Assembly (NCBI RefSeq): GCF_034119425.1
Contig: NZ_JAWUEL010000007.1
Span: 21,326-85,325, forward strand
DNA: 64,000 nucleotides
From: Actinotignum schaalii_C
Lineage (GTDB): Bacteria; Actinomycetota; Actinomycetes; Actinomycetales; Actinomycetaceae
Reading direction: 5' to 3'
Numbering within the stretch: position 1 is the first letter of the stretch; the number at the start of each line of letters is the position of its first letter. Below are positions 25,213-33,375 of this stretch, one piece after another. A model generated the notes under the pieces. The model had not been told where the DNA came from, did no database searches, and worked only from the letters and a program-made list of their open reading frames with translations. A program made the position numbers and the translations under genes.

Positions 25213-26613
25213 TTATAGCAGCTCCCAGGTGGCGCGGGGATCGCGCGGGGATTTGCCATTCCAGCGGAGCACGCCGGCATCGCGCAGCAGGTTGAGGTGG
25301 CGGAGCACAGTTGGACGGGCAAGGTCCACAAGCTCGGTGATTTGCCCAGTTCCCAACGGCTGTTGGGCCAGGCGCAGGGCGTCGAGAATCGCGCGGCCGC
25401 TCGGCCCGATCTGCCGCATGATTTCCTCCGGAATCGCGTTGCTGGCCAGCAGGGTGAGGTGTACGGCCTCGGATAATTGCACGTAAAGCGGTTCGGCCAG
25501 CCCGGCCCGGCGGGTTTCTTCGAAAATACGCCGGATGCCTTCGCCCAGCTCCTGAGTGATACCCATATCGAAGAAAACTCGGGCAATACGCGGATTGCGG
25601 GCTTTGCGGCCAATTTTTTCCGGATGGGAAATATCAACCAGACCGGGAAAACGCCCGGGGCTGGTGAATTCTATACGGTTCGGAAAAATCTCCACTCGAA
25701 TATGGTCGCCCGCGATGCCATAGGAACGGTGGACCACGGCATTGACCAGGCCTTCCAGCCATGCCTCACGCGGAATAATCGGCACATCGGCAAATGTGCC
25801 CGCATCTGTGAGCCGGCGGTGCCCCGGCAGGAATTCTTCAATAATGCGGCTGGCTTCCGTAATTTGCTGCGGGAGGGGGCCGCCTACGCGAATATCTTTC
25901 CCGGCTTCTACGTTCTGGAAACGCCCGGCACCGCGCTCATTATCGGAATATTTGACCACTCGCACGTAGGCGTTCGGAAAAACCTGCTGCGGATTTTTTG
26001 CGAAAAGAAGGTAGCCGGCTACCCGCAGTTGACCATCACGATCAATGAGGTCGCGGGCGCGTAGCGCATTGGTTCCCGAGGATGAGCTGAGGAGGGCGCG
26101 GTAAGCTTCCAATTGTTCTTCGTCGAGATCATCCAGCTCTCCGCCGGGAACGGGAGCGCCATCAAAGCCAACGAAACCACGATCCCACTCAAGTTCTTGG
26201 CGTTGCCGGAAAGTGAGTTTTCGTGTTTCGTCCCCAATCCGTTGGAAACAATCACCCTTATTAGTTTCGTGAACATCGCGGCTAGGAGGAACGCTTAGGA
26301 GCATTATCCGCCCGCCCTCGATAACTATGTCATCAATAACAATCCGGACCCGCGGATTGGTAAAGTCGATAGCCGCCTGCCGGATCGCATTTGCTGCTTT
26401 ATCGGAAACCGGTGCCGGGGAGCCGTTATGAAGACCGACGGCGATAACGCCGCCCTCCGCATTCGCCATGCCGACAATATCCTCCGCAAGATCCTTGGGT
26501 TGGATGGATCCGCTTTTTCGTTCGTACCACTGGTCTTCTGGCAAACGAAGGAGCTCTTCCACGGCTTCATGAACCGGAAGAGTGAGAAGGCTTTCCACGC
26601 TACGCTGCAGCAT
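25213..26613 (-). CDS. AlbA_2 / HATPase_c_4 / winged-helix protein (putative transcriptional regulator)
   Basis: 466 residues. An N-terminal AlbA_2 (Schlafen-related) DNA-binding domain covers about residues 20-140 (WYERKSGSI, AEDIVGMANAEGGVIAVG). A GHKL-type HATPase_c_4 domain follows at about 290-400 (EGLVNAVVHRSY, GITQELGEGIRRIFEE), and a C-terminal winged helix at about 405-466 (LARPTVLRHLNLLRDAGVL). This architecture is often annotated as RecG-related or as an ATP-binding regulator; the biochemical function is not established. TAGAGT ends 6 nt before the ATG and lies inside an operator palindrome of repeat copy 2, which argues for autoregulation. The gene plus one repeat makes a 1531-bp unit. 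Confidence 0.88.
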   Translation of the reverse strand: MLQRSVESLLTLPVHEAVEELLRLPEDQWYERKSGSIQPKDLAEDIVGMANAEGGVIAVGLHNGSPAPVSDKAANAIRQAAIDFTNPRVRIVIDDIVIEGGRIMLLSVPPSRDVHETNKGDCFQRIGDETRKLTFRQRQELEWDRGFVGFDGAPVPGGELDDLDEEQLEAYRALLSSSSGTNALRARDLIDRDGQLRVAGYLLFAKNPQQVFPNAYVRVVKYSDNERGAGRFQNVEAGKDIRVGGPLPQQITEASRIIEEFLPGHRRLTDAGTFADVPIIPREAWLEGLVNAVVHRSYGIAGDHIRVEIFPNRIEFTSPGRFPGLVDISHPEKIGRKARNPRIARVFFDMGITQELGEGIRRIFEETRRAGLAEPLYVQLSEAVHLTLLASNAIPEEIMRQIGPSGRAILDALRLAQQPLGTGQITELVDLARPTVLRHLNLLRDAGVLRWNGKSPRDPRATWELL

Positions 26614-26617
26614 GCAT

Positions 26618-26743
26618 CTACTCTAACATTGTTAGAGTAGCTTTAGAGTAGCTTCGGGAGACCCCGAGAAAACGTTGCTATGGCGCGGATTTCTACTCTC
26701 ACACCGGACGTTAGAGTAGTTTAGAGTAGATGTGAGAGTAGCT
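26618..26743. repeat. 126-bp direct repeat, copy 2 (promoter/operator of AlbA_2 gene)
   Basis: Perfect copy of 25087-25212, starting 4 bp upstream of the AlbA_2 start codon. It carries seven TTAGAGTAG-type half-sites. The first palindrome (26618-26640) overlaps the probable -10. Confidence 0.95.
26620..26625 (-). promoter_or_regulatory. -10 hexamer of AlbA_2 gene inside operator palindrome
   Basis: TAGAGT on the minus strand ends 6 nt before the ATG at 26613 and is one arm of the palindrome at 26618-26640. A protein bound there would block the promoter. Confidence 0.5.
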
Positions 26744-26804
26744 GTTATAGCTACCGGGAAGCCCCGAGCCACTCGCCCCGGCGCCTGGGCGGCTTACTCA
26801 CAGC

Positions 26805-27059
26805 TCAGAGCGAATCTATGGCATTTTTAGCGGTCACCAAATCCGCGCCGGTGCGCTCGCGGTAGGCTTTGATGGCCTCAACCGTGCGCCCACTGGCAGC
26901 CAAAGCACGTTCTTCAGCGCTGACCCCGTAGTCAGCTGCGGCGTCGTCGCCCGAAACAGTGCCCAACCGCGCCCGCAACTGCGCAATAACAGCGTGCAGG
27001 CGTTTATTTTCCTTCCGTAAGCGCTCAATTTCCGTAGCCTGATCGAACCACTTACCCAC
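26805..27059 (-). CDS. Small coiled-coil protein with L7/L12-like C-terminal motif
   Basis: 84 residues with a GTG start and a strong upstream AAGGAGGAAC. Residues about 8-32 form a heptad-like helix (TEIERLRKENKRLHAVIAQL). The C-terminal part (GRTVEAIKAYRERTGADL then VTAKNAIDSL) resembles the helix-turn-helix of the ribosomal bL12 C-terminal domain, a motif seen in small actinobacterial proteins of unknown role. It does not replace rplL because the hinge and N-terminal dimer domain are absent. The gene is monocistronic between the AlbA_2 cassette and the divergent hydrolase gene. Confidence 0.72.
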   Translation of the reverse strand: MGKWFDQATEIERLRKENKRLHAVIAQLRARLGTVSGDDAAADYGVSAEERALAASGRTVEAIKAYRERTGADLVTAKNAIDSL

Positions 27060-27184
27060 AGTTCCTCCTTGAACGTGCGCCTTCGCATTAACCGTACGTA
27101 TTTATTATTCTATCTTCTTGCCCGTTGCGGCCCCGCAGAAATGAGAGCTACCGTACAGCCGGCGAGAACTGCGCCTCGCTCAGG

Positions 27185-27190
27185 TAATCT
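27185..27190 (+). promoter_or_regulatory. Leaderless-type -10 hexamer for S33 hydrolase
   Basis: TAATCT ends 7 nt before the ATG at 27198. No Shine-Dalgarno is visible, which supports this start. Confidence 0.4.
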
Positions 27191-27197
27191 TCACGGT

Positions 27198-28565
27198 ATG
27201 AGCGCGGTTACCTATCGTTTTCAGGGCTACACAGTCATCGAGCACCGCATCCAGGTGCCCCTTGATTACTTTGGTGCGTTCACCGAGCTGCCCCCGGATG
27301 AAAATATCGCCCATGTTCCCGCTACTATCACGGTGTTTGCGCGGGAAATCGTGCGGGCCGGCCGCGAGGATGCGCCGCGATTGGTGTATCTGGAAGGCGG
27401 GCCGGGTCACGCGGCACCGCGCCCGGCGGGGCTGAGCGGCTGGCAGGACCTGCTACTCAACCACTATCGCCTCGTCCTGCTCGATGAACGCGGCACCGGC
27501 AATTCGTATCCGCTCGATTCCCTCACCATTACCGCGGCCGGCAGTCCCGCCGCCCAGGCCGCGCTGCTGTCCTGTTTCCGCCAGGACTCTATTGTGAACG
27601 ACGCCGAACACCTGCGCCGCCACCTCCAAGGCGATGAACCGTGGAGTGTGCTGGGGCAAAGCTTCGGGGGTTTCGCCGCGGTTTCCTATCTTTCCTACGC
27701 ACCCGCGGGGCTGCGTGAAGCCATGATCACCGGCGGGCTGCCCAGTCTGGACGAGGGCCCGCAAGCCGTGTACCGGCAGACTTTCCCGCGGCTGGCCGCC
27801 CGGCATCGCGCCTATTTCGAGCGCTACCCGGATGACGAGGATACCGCCTGGTATATCGCCACCCACCTTGCGGATGTGGAAGAAATTCTGCCTACCGGGG
27901 AGCGCCTCACCCCGGCGCGGTTCCGCCAGCTCGGCCAGCGCCTCGGCTTTACCCACGGCTTCGAGCAGCTCCACTACCTGCTTGAAGACCCGGTCTGGTC
28001 CTTCCGCGGGCAACGCCGGTTGCGTCCCGGTTTCCTTCAGCGCGTGGGCGAAGCGGTGTCCGCCGCGCGCGCCCCGCTCTATTTCGCGCTCCAGGAAGCG
28101 ATCTATGCGCAATCCGGCACCGGCCCGCTGGCCTGGGCCGCGCACCGGGTCCGCGGGGAATTCCCCGAATTTGCTATTCCCGCGCTCGCGATGGGCGGGG
28201 TGGGAGAAACTGATCTGCGTAAAGAAGGCCACGGTTTCCGCTTCTCAGGGGAAAGTGTTTTCCCCTGGCAGTTCGAGCAGGATCCGGCGCTGCTCCCGCT
28301 GCGCGGCGCGGCTAATGAGCTGGCTTTCCGCACGTCCTGGCATGATCTGTATCGCCCGGATGTACTGGGTGGCAACCAGGTGCCGGTGGCGGCGTGGATT
28401 TTCCGTGAGGATATGTACGTGCCGGCCGATATTTCCCTGGAAACCGCGGGGCGGATCCGCGGCCTGACCGCGCTGGTGAGTGATGATTACCAGCACGATG
28501 CGCTGGGTCGTGATCCGCATACCGTGATCAGTGCGCTGCTCGAGGCGGTGCACCGGGCGCGGTAA
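27198..28565 (+). CDS. Alpha/beta hydrolase, proline iminopeptidase-like (S33)
   Basis: 455 residues. The oxyanion motif EGGPGHAAPRP and the nucleophile elbow LGQSFGGF are those of the S33 prolyl aminopeptidase family; the catalytic His is probably in the C-terminal YQHDALG region. These enzymes release N-terminal proline from peptides, but the broader family includes other hydrolases. No signal peptide is present, so it acts in the cytosol. The start at 27198 (MSAVTYRF) is chosen because of the TAATCT hexamer 7 nt upstream. An in-frame start at 27069 would add 43 residues of unlike composition. Confidence 0.85.
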   Translation: MSAVTYRFQGYTVIEHRIQVPLDYFGAFTELPPDENIAHVPATITVFAREIVRAGREDAPRLVYLEGGPGHAAPRPAGLSGWQDLLLNHYRLVLLDERGTGNSYPLDSLTITAAGSPAAQAALLSCFRQDSIVNDAEHLRRHLQGDEPWSVLGQSFGGFAAVSYLSYAPAGLREAMITGGLPSLDEGPQAVYRQTFPRLAARHRAYFERYPDDEDTAWYIATHLADVEEILPTGERLTPARFRQLGQRLGFTHGFEQLHYLLEDPVWSFRGQRRLRPGFLQRVGEAVSAARAPLYFALQEAIYAQSGTGPLAWAAHRVRGEFPEFAIPALAMGGVGETDLRKEGHGFRFSGESVFPWQFEQDPALLPLRGAANELAFRTSWHDLYRPDVLGGNQVPVAAWIFREDMYVPADISLETAGRIRGLTALVSDDYQHDALGRDPHTVISALLEAVHRAR

Positions 28566-28622
28566 ACGGTAGCTCAGCGGCCCCGGCCGCTCACGCCGCG
28601 CCACCGCGGTAGGCCCCGGCCG

Positions 28623-29297
28623 CTACTCGGTTATCCCCACCCCGCCGGTTTCCCGATTCATCCGAATCGCAAAAGCACGTGCTTCGTCCAGGTCGATGCC
28701 GTCGAGGAGGTGGGCGCGGGCTGCGGCGTCGTCCTCAGCGCGCAAGCGCGGCACCGAGCGCTTGATGCCGTTCTTCCCCACGAAATCGCGGTAAAAATCG
28801 CGGATGATGTCCATATCTGCCTCGACGTCGCCGGAAAGGTAGAGGTGCTTCCACCACCCGTATGTTTTAGTGCGCGAATCAATGAAGCCGAGGGTGATGG
28901 GCAGGCGTCCGGCCAGGCCCATACGGTAGAAACCGGATTTCCAGTACTGAACGTCCTTCCGGGTGCCTTCCGGGGCGAGCGCCACGCAGAATTCTTGGCT
29001 GCGTTCGGCCTGTTCGAGCAGCGAGCCCACGATTCCGCTGGGATGCTTGCGATCCACCGAAATTCCACCGACGGCACGTACCACCGCACCCAGCACCGGG
29101 GCCTGCACGAGCGAATTTTTGACCAGGAATTTCATGGAGCGCCCGTAACTCCAAAACGCGACAATATCGTAAATGCCATCCCAATTGGAGGAATGCGGGG
29201 CGCCGATGAGGATTGTTTTCGGCGCGAGGGGTTCGTGCACAAACGTCCAACGGGAGCAGGCGCGGAAAATGCGTGCGGCGGCGCTACGGAATGCCAT
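28623..29297 (-). CDS. 1-acyl-sn-glycerol-3-phosphate acyltransferase family protein
   Basis: 224 residues. The PlsC catalytic HX4D motif is HSSNWD (His35, Asp40) and the substrate motif is EGTR (about residue 109). Such enzymes transfer a fatty acyl group to lysophosphatidic acid at the membrane. This short form, with a divergent first motif (HSSNWD rather than HxSxxD with a hydrophobic lead), resembles the YihG-unrelated small acyltransferases of actinobacteria, and the acceptor is unknown. A probable -10 TACAAT lies about 35 bp upstream (near 29335). Confidence 0.85.
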   Translation of the reverse strand: MAFRSAAARIFRACSRWTFVHEPLAPKTILIGAPHSSNWDGIYDIVAFWSYGRSMKFLVKNSLVQAPVLGAVVRAVGGISVDRKHPSGIVGSLLEQAERSQEFCVALAPEGTRKDVQYWKSGFYRMGLAGRLPITLGFIDSRTKTYGWWKHLYLSGDVEADMDIIRDFYRDFVGKNGIKRSVPRLRAEDDAAARAHLLDGIDLDEARAFAIRMNRETGGVGITE

Positions 29298-29396
29298 GGG
29301 GGTCCTTTCGCGGAGGGTGGCGTCTGGCCGGTATTGTACCCGCTTCTTGCGCAGGGCTTTTAAGTACGACGACGCAGCGCCGGCCAGGTGCCGAGC

Positions 29397-30788
29397 CTAG
29401 ATAAAGAAACGGAATTCAGGCGAGCCGGGTTCGACCTTGTGAATATCAATTCCGGAGCGATCCATGCGATCCAGCAGGTCAGCGAGGTTTTCCGGGTGTT
29501 GGATATCGATACCGACCAGCGCCGGGCCGGTTTCGCGATTGGTTTTCTTCGTGTATTCGAAGTACACGATGTCTTCGTCGGCCACGAGCACGCGGTCGAG
29601 GAATTCCTTGAGCGCCCCGGGTTTCTGGGCGAAGGTCACGAGGAAGTAGTGGCGCAGCCCTTCGTAGACCATCGACCGTTCCAAAATATCGGCGTAGCGG
29701 GACACGTCATTATTTCCACCTGAAATCACCGCGATGAGCGGGCGCGGCGTGGCGGCGGGATCTGCGCCACTGCCGGAGATAGCGGCGTCGTTCCCGTTTG
29801 CTGTTCCGGCACCCGCGCTGGAGCCCGCGTCGCCGGTACTAGAGCACGCGCCGCCGGTACTAGCGCCCACGCGGGTTTCGACCAGGGTGTTCAGGCGCCC
29901 TACCGCGGCCGGGGCGAGTGCGCCGGAAGGTTCGGCAATAATCCCCTCCACCTGGTAGAGCTCGAGCATTTCGGTGCACAGCGCGCCTTCGGGAACGGTG
30001 ATAAAGCCGTCCACCAGATCGCGCGCCGCGGCGTAGGTGAGGTCTCCCACGCGCGCCACTGCGGTGCCGTCCGCGAAATTATCGACAGACTCCAAGGTGA
30101 CCGGCCCGCCCGCGGCCAGAGCGGCCTGCATGGAGGCGGCACCGGTGGGTTCCACCCCGATGACGCGGGTCTGCGGGTGCGTGTTTTTCACCCAGATCGC
30201 GGTGCCGGCCAGCAGCCCACCGCCGCCCACCGGCACCAGTACCGCTTCGGGTTCCTGTCCGCTTTGCTCCACACACTGCTCAAAAGCTTCGGCGATGACA
30301 GTGCCCTGCCCGGCGATAATCGGGGCGGCGTCGAAGGGATGCACGAAGGTTGCACCGTGCGCAGAGGCGTAAGCCAGGGCGGCGCCGGCTGCGGCGTCGA
30401 ACGTAGGTCCGCCAATAATCTGTTCCACCCAGGCGCCCCCGATATCGCGGATGCGTTCGCGTTTTTGGCGCGGCGTGGTGGCGGGCAGGAAAATTTTGCC
30501 GTGAATCTGCAGGTGGTTGCAGGCGTACGCCACTCCCTGCGCGTGATTGCCGGCGGAGGCGCATACCACCCCGGCGGCGCGTTCCTTCTCCCCGAGCGCG
30601 TGAATCGCGTTGTATGCTCCGCGCACTTTATAGCTGCGCCCAACCTGCGTATCTTCGCGTTTGAGGTAAACGGGCCGGCCAAGGGTGGCGGAGAGGCGCT
30701 CTGATAGCTGCAGCGGGGTGCGGCGCACCGTGCCCGCGAGGGTGCGGGCGGCTGCGGCGATGAGCTCGGGTGAAGGTAATTGAGTCAT
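29397..30788 (-). CDS. ilvA: Threonine ammonia-lyase
   Basis: 463 residues. A PLP enzyme that deaminates threonine to 2-oxobutanoate, the first step toward isoleucine. The PLP lysine is Lys54 in GRSYKVRGAYNA, the phosphate-binding loop is VGGGGLLAG, and SAGNHAQG is conserved. A single ACT regulatory domain (about 385-463) suggests allosteric control. Odd feature: a Gly/Ser/Ala/Thr-rich insertion (about 303-345) between the catalytic and ACT parts, absent from typical family members. The ATG at 30788 directly follows AGGAGG, and CACAAT ends 6 nt upstream, so the transcript may be leaderless. Confidence 0.95.
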   Translation of the reverse strand: MTQLPSPELIAAAARTLAGTVRRTPLQLSERLSATLGRPVYLKREDTQVGRSYKVRGAYNAIHALGEKERAAGVVCASAGNHAQGVAYACNHLQIHGKIFLPATTPRQKRERIRDIGGAWVEQIIGGPTFDAAAGAALAYASAHGATFVHPFDAAPIIAGQGTVIAEAFEQCVEQSGQEPEAVLVPVGGGGLLAGTAIWVKNTHPQTRVIGVEPTGAASMQAALAAGGPVTLESVDNFADGTAVARVGDLTYAAARDLVDGFITVPEGALCTEMLELYQVEGIIAEPSGALAPAAVGRLNTLVETRVGASTGGACSSTGDAGSSAGAGTANGNDAAISGSGADPAATPRPLIAVISGGNNDVSRYADILERSMVYEGLRHYFLVTFAQKPGALKEFLDRVLVADEDIVYFEYTKKTNRETGPALVGIDIQHPENLADLLDRMDRSGIDIHKVEPGSPEFRFFI

Positions 30789-30794
30789 CCTCCT

Positions 30795-30800
30795 ATTGTG
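30795..30800 (-). promoter_or_regulatory. Leaderless-type -10 hexamer for ilvA
   Basis: CACAAT on the minus strand ends 6 nt before the ATG at 30788. The AGGAGG between them touches the ATG, too close to work as a normal ribosome site. Confidence 0.35.
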
Positions 30801-30852
30801 CCGGGATGCGGGTGCGATGGCGTGGCTGTTTCACCACGTGGGTGCGCGCGTC

Positions 30853-30858
30853 TACGAT
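30853..30858 (+). promoter_or_regulatory. Leaderless-type -10 hexamer for CYTH gene
   Basis: TACGAT ends exactly 6 nt before the ATG at 30865. Confidence 0.45.
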
Positions 30859-30864
30859 GGAAGC

Positions 30865-31563
30865 ATGATGGAACCCGGCCACGGCCCCGGCGTCGACGCG
30901 GATGCCGATTTCGAATTCGAACGTAAATTCCTGGTGCGTGAGCTCCCCGACGACGTCGCCGAGCACGCTTCCACCCAGGTCATCATCCAGGCATACACCT
31001 TCGCGCAAGACGGCTACGCGGTGCGGGTGCGGGTGCGTTTCCCCGATGCGTTCGTGCCCTTTGATGAGTTCGACGACGCAGCCGACTTCCGCGGTGGTTA
31101 CGAACGCCGTGCGCTCGCGCGGATGCTGGGAGCGGGATGCCCGGCGAGCGCCTCGGTGGCGGTGAAATCCCCGGTGGTGAGCGCGGAACGCTACGAGAAG
31201 GAAATGGAAATTGATACCGATGTGGCCGTGCAGATTCTGCGGCGCTCGGTGGACCTGGTCCTCAAGAATCGTTTCTCCCTGTGGATTGATGAGGACGGGT
31301 GGGAATTCGATGCTTTTGGAGGGCAAAACGCGGGGCTCATTATTGCGGAAGTGGAGCGGCGCGCGCCGGTGGTGGATCTGAAAATTCCGGATTTTTGCGC
31401 CACCGAAGTTTCGGACGATCTGCGTTTCACCAATGACCATCTTTCCAAGGACCCGTGGATGCAATGGGGCGCGGCCTATATGGAGGAGTTGGATGCGCGC
31501 GGGCCGCATTTCCTGGATTTGCACGCGCCGCAGCAGCGCGAGCCCGAGGGGGAAGAGGCCTGA
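30865..31563 (+). CDS. CYTH-domain protein (triphosphate tunnel metalloenzyme)
   Basis: 232 residues. The signature ExExK is seen as E17-F-E19-R-K21 in FEFERKFLV. Further charged strands (VRVRVRF, RYEKEMEID, LKNRF, IIAEVE) fit the eight-stranded tunnel that binds inorganic or organic triphosphates with Mg. Possible activities are tripolyphosphatase, thiamine triphosphatase or class IV adenylate cyclase; sequence alone cannot choose. The start at 30865 is favoured by a TACGAT hexamer 6 nt upstream. It is divergent from ilvA. Confidence 0.85.
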   Translation: MMEPGHGPGVDADADFEFERKFLVRELPDDVAEHASTQVIIQAYTFAQDGYAVRVRVRFPDAFVPFDEFDDAADFRGGYERRALARMLGAGCPASASVAVKSPVVSAERYEKEMEIDTDVAVQILRRSVDLVLKNRFSLWIDEDGWEFDAFGGQNAGLIIAEVERRAPVVDLKIPDFCATEVSDDLRFTNDHLSKDPWMQWGAAYMEELDARGPHFLDLHAPQQREPEGEEA

Positions 31564-31870
31564 ACTGGCGCTGTTGCCGAGAGACGCACTCAGGTAGCTT
31601 GCAGATTTACCTGGGAGATGGCGGAATAAGGCGCTCCTAAAAGCTCCCCAGGGCATCAATATGCTGAATTTAAATTAATCACCATTAAATGTGAGTAATG
31701 GCACGGCGCTTGGTGTCGCGATAATCGCAAGTATTGTTGCGCATGCGTTTAGACTTATACAAGTACTCACTCGTTGTTACATTAACGGACCTGTGTCGCC
31801 ATTTCGGCGTGCACACCACGGCATGTGTATCACTCAACCTGAGGTGAGCGGGTTGCTTGATCCTGCCGTT
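31564..31870 (+). other. AT-richer intergenic region with no convincing protein gene
   Basis: The 483-bp gap between the CYTH gene and the RloA-type gene marks the change from core to accessory DNA. The middle (about 31650-31710) is AT-rich. A short open frame at 31691-31927 has no ribosome site and runs through the terminator, so I do not call it. The strong terminator at its end has no gene close upstream, so a small untranslated RNA may be encoded here. Confidence 0.35.
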
Positions 31871-31898
31871 GAGGGGCGGCGTGCAAACGCCGCCCCTC
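31871..31898 (+). terminator. Strong intrinsic terminator without an adjacent gene
   Basis: A perfect 12-bp stem (GAGGGGCGGCGT, 31871-31882, with its complement at 31887-31898) has a GCAA tetraloop and is followed by TTTATTTT. It lies 308 bp after the CYTH stop. Confidence 0.85.
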
Positions 31899-32000
31899 TT
31901 TATTTTCAAGGTGGCTGGGTCTGTTAGGAAATTAGGCTGATAGATAAAAGTGGGTCTTGTGCCGGCGTGTCATCGTCTTGGATTGCCTCCTAAATTAATA

Positions 32001-32029
32001 CGGTTGTAGTACGATTCTTACTACAACCG
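32001..32029. promoter_or_regulatory. Inverted repeat in front of the RloA-type gene
   Basis: Perfect 11-bp arms, CGGTTGTAGTA (32001-32011) and TACTACAACCG (32019-32029), around a 7-bp spacer, 17 bp before the start codon and just upstream of the ribosome site TAGGAGG. It could be an operator or an mRNA hairpin. Confidence 0.6.
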
Positions 32030-32046
32030 CTGTAGGAGGTGAGAGG

Positions 32047-33366
32047 GTGCTGAGAAGCTTTACTGTCAAGAATTTTGCATCGTTTAGGGATGAGGCAACG
32101 CTAGATTTACAAGCCACCAGAGAGCGGCAGCATTCAGAAACGCTGATGCATTTTCAACGTGCCCGGTGGCTTCCGCTCACCACGATTTTCGGCCCTAACG
32201 CCTCGGGGAAATCGGCCTTAGTTCGCGCTTTCAAGGCGCTCCGCGGGCTTATTTCGGTTCGGCAGGATACCCGCGAACCGCTCACCCCACATGCTTTTGG
32301 GGAGCATGCCAAGCTGCCGTGTGAATTTACGATTGAATACTCAGTGTCGGTGGATGGTCGTGAGAAAATCGCGCGGTATTACGTGGCGGCAACGAATGCA
32401 CGTGTGGTAAAAGAGTCCCTTCATCAGGTTCTTTTCGATGGCAGCTTCGATCTGGTTTTTGAACGGAACAACCCGCAGGGATCCCCCGCGTCTTTCGTTA
32501 CCTTTGGGGAGAAGTATTCCGGGGATGACGTACTGCTTTCCTTCGGGAAAACCGTGTATCAGAGTACGTCGCTCCTAGGAGTGATTGGGCGTGACGACCG
32601 CGCACCGGCTTTCATTCAGGCGGCTTTCCGGTGGTTCTTCGATACTTTGCAGATCGTCGAACCGGATTCCCAGTACATACCACTACTCGGTAATCTTGAC
32701 AGCGATTCCACCTTCCGTGGAGCTATTTCTGCGGTACTTTCTCAAAGTGATACCGGAATTCAATCGCTCTTTACGCAGGAAGTGGATCTATCTCGGGTTC
32801 CTTTCACGCCGAAAGAGCTCATGGAGATTATGGAGATCGCCGCTGGCGGTAGGGATGTTCTTGCTTCGGCCTATAAAGAGCGGTATCTCTTTACGCAGAA
32901 AGAAGACTCACCGGAAGAGATGACGGTGAGGGCTCTAAAAACTCTGCATGCTGAGGGCGTCACTTTCGAAATTCTCGAGGAGTCGGACGGCACCCAGAGG
33001 TTCATTGACCTCCTCCCGATGCTTCTTGATTTGCAGACACCGGGCGTTCGCCGTGTTTATGTGGTGGATGAGTTGGAACGCTCGCTTCACCCCGCGTTGA
33101 CCCGGCTTTTGGTGGAACGCTATTTGGAGGGGTGCTCCAAGGATACGCACACGCAGCTGATTTTTACGACGCATGAAACGGAGCTACTCGATCAGGAATT
33201 GATTCGCCGGGATGAGGTGTGGTTGACGGAAAAGGTCGATGGCGCAGGCCAAGCATCTGAGCTTGTGGCGCTTTCTGACTATGCGCCGCAGGAGCTGCGC
33301 AAGGGGATGTCTTTGCGGGATGTCTACCTGAGTGGCCGCGTCGGAGCGCTTCCTAGAAAGATTTAG
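32047..33366 (+). CDS. RloA-type AAA ATPase
   Basis: 439 residues. It starts LRSFTVKNFASFRDEATLD, as in SMC-like AAA_15/AAA_21 ATPases, with Walker A in IFGPNASGKSALVR, a signature region in DLLPMLLDLQ, Walker B in YVVDELERSLHP and the switch His in FTTHETELL. Family members named RloA were first seen in Campylobacter type I restriction loci and pair with RloB. Their exact activity is not settled, but they behave as defence ATPases. The start is a GTG with GGAGG upstream. The partner gene directly downstream is only a fragment. Confidence 0.82.
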   Translation: MLRSFTVKNFASFRDEATLDLQATRERQHSETLMHFQRARWLPLTTIFGPNASGKSALVRAFKALRGLISVRQDTREPLTPHAFGEHAKLPCEFTIEYSVSVDGREKIARYYVAATNARVVKESLHQVLFDGSFDLVFERNNPQGSPASFVTFGEKYSGDDVLLSFGKTVYQSTSLLGVIGRDDRAPAFIQAAFRWFFDTLQIVEPDSQYIPLLGNLDSDSTFRGAISAVLSQSDTGIQSLFTQEVDLSRVPFTPKELMEIMEIAAGGRDVLASAYKERYLFTQKEDSPEEMTVRALKTLHAEGVTFEILEESDGTQRFIDLLPMLLDLQTPGVRRVYVVDELERSLHPALTRLLVERYLEGCSKDTHTQLIFTTHETELLDQELIRRDEVWLTEKVDGAGQASELVALSDYAPQELRKGMSLRDVYLSGRVGALPRKI

Positions 33367-33375
33367 GAGCAGAAG

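Noticed and set aside
25087..26743. Reading the two 126-bp repeats as insertion-sequence or CRISPR ends
   Set aside because: They are direct, not inverted at the ends, there is no transposase, and only two copies with a gene between them, so neither an IS nor a CRISPR array fits.
31691..31927. Possible 78-codon gene in the gap before the RloA-type gene
   Set aside because: GTG start without ribosome site, no -10 at leaderless distance, and the strong terminator lies inside it.
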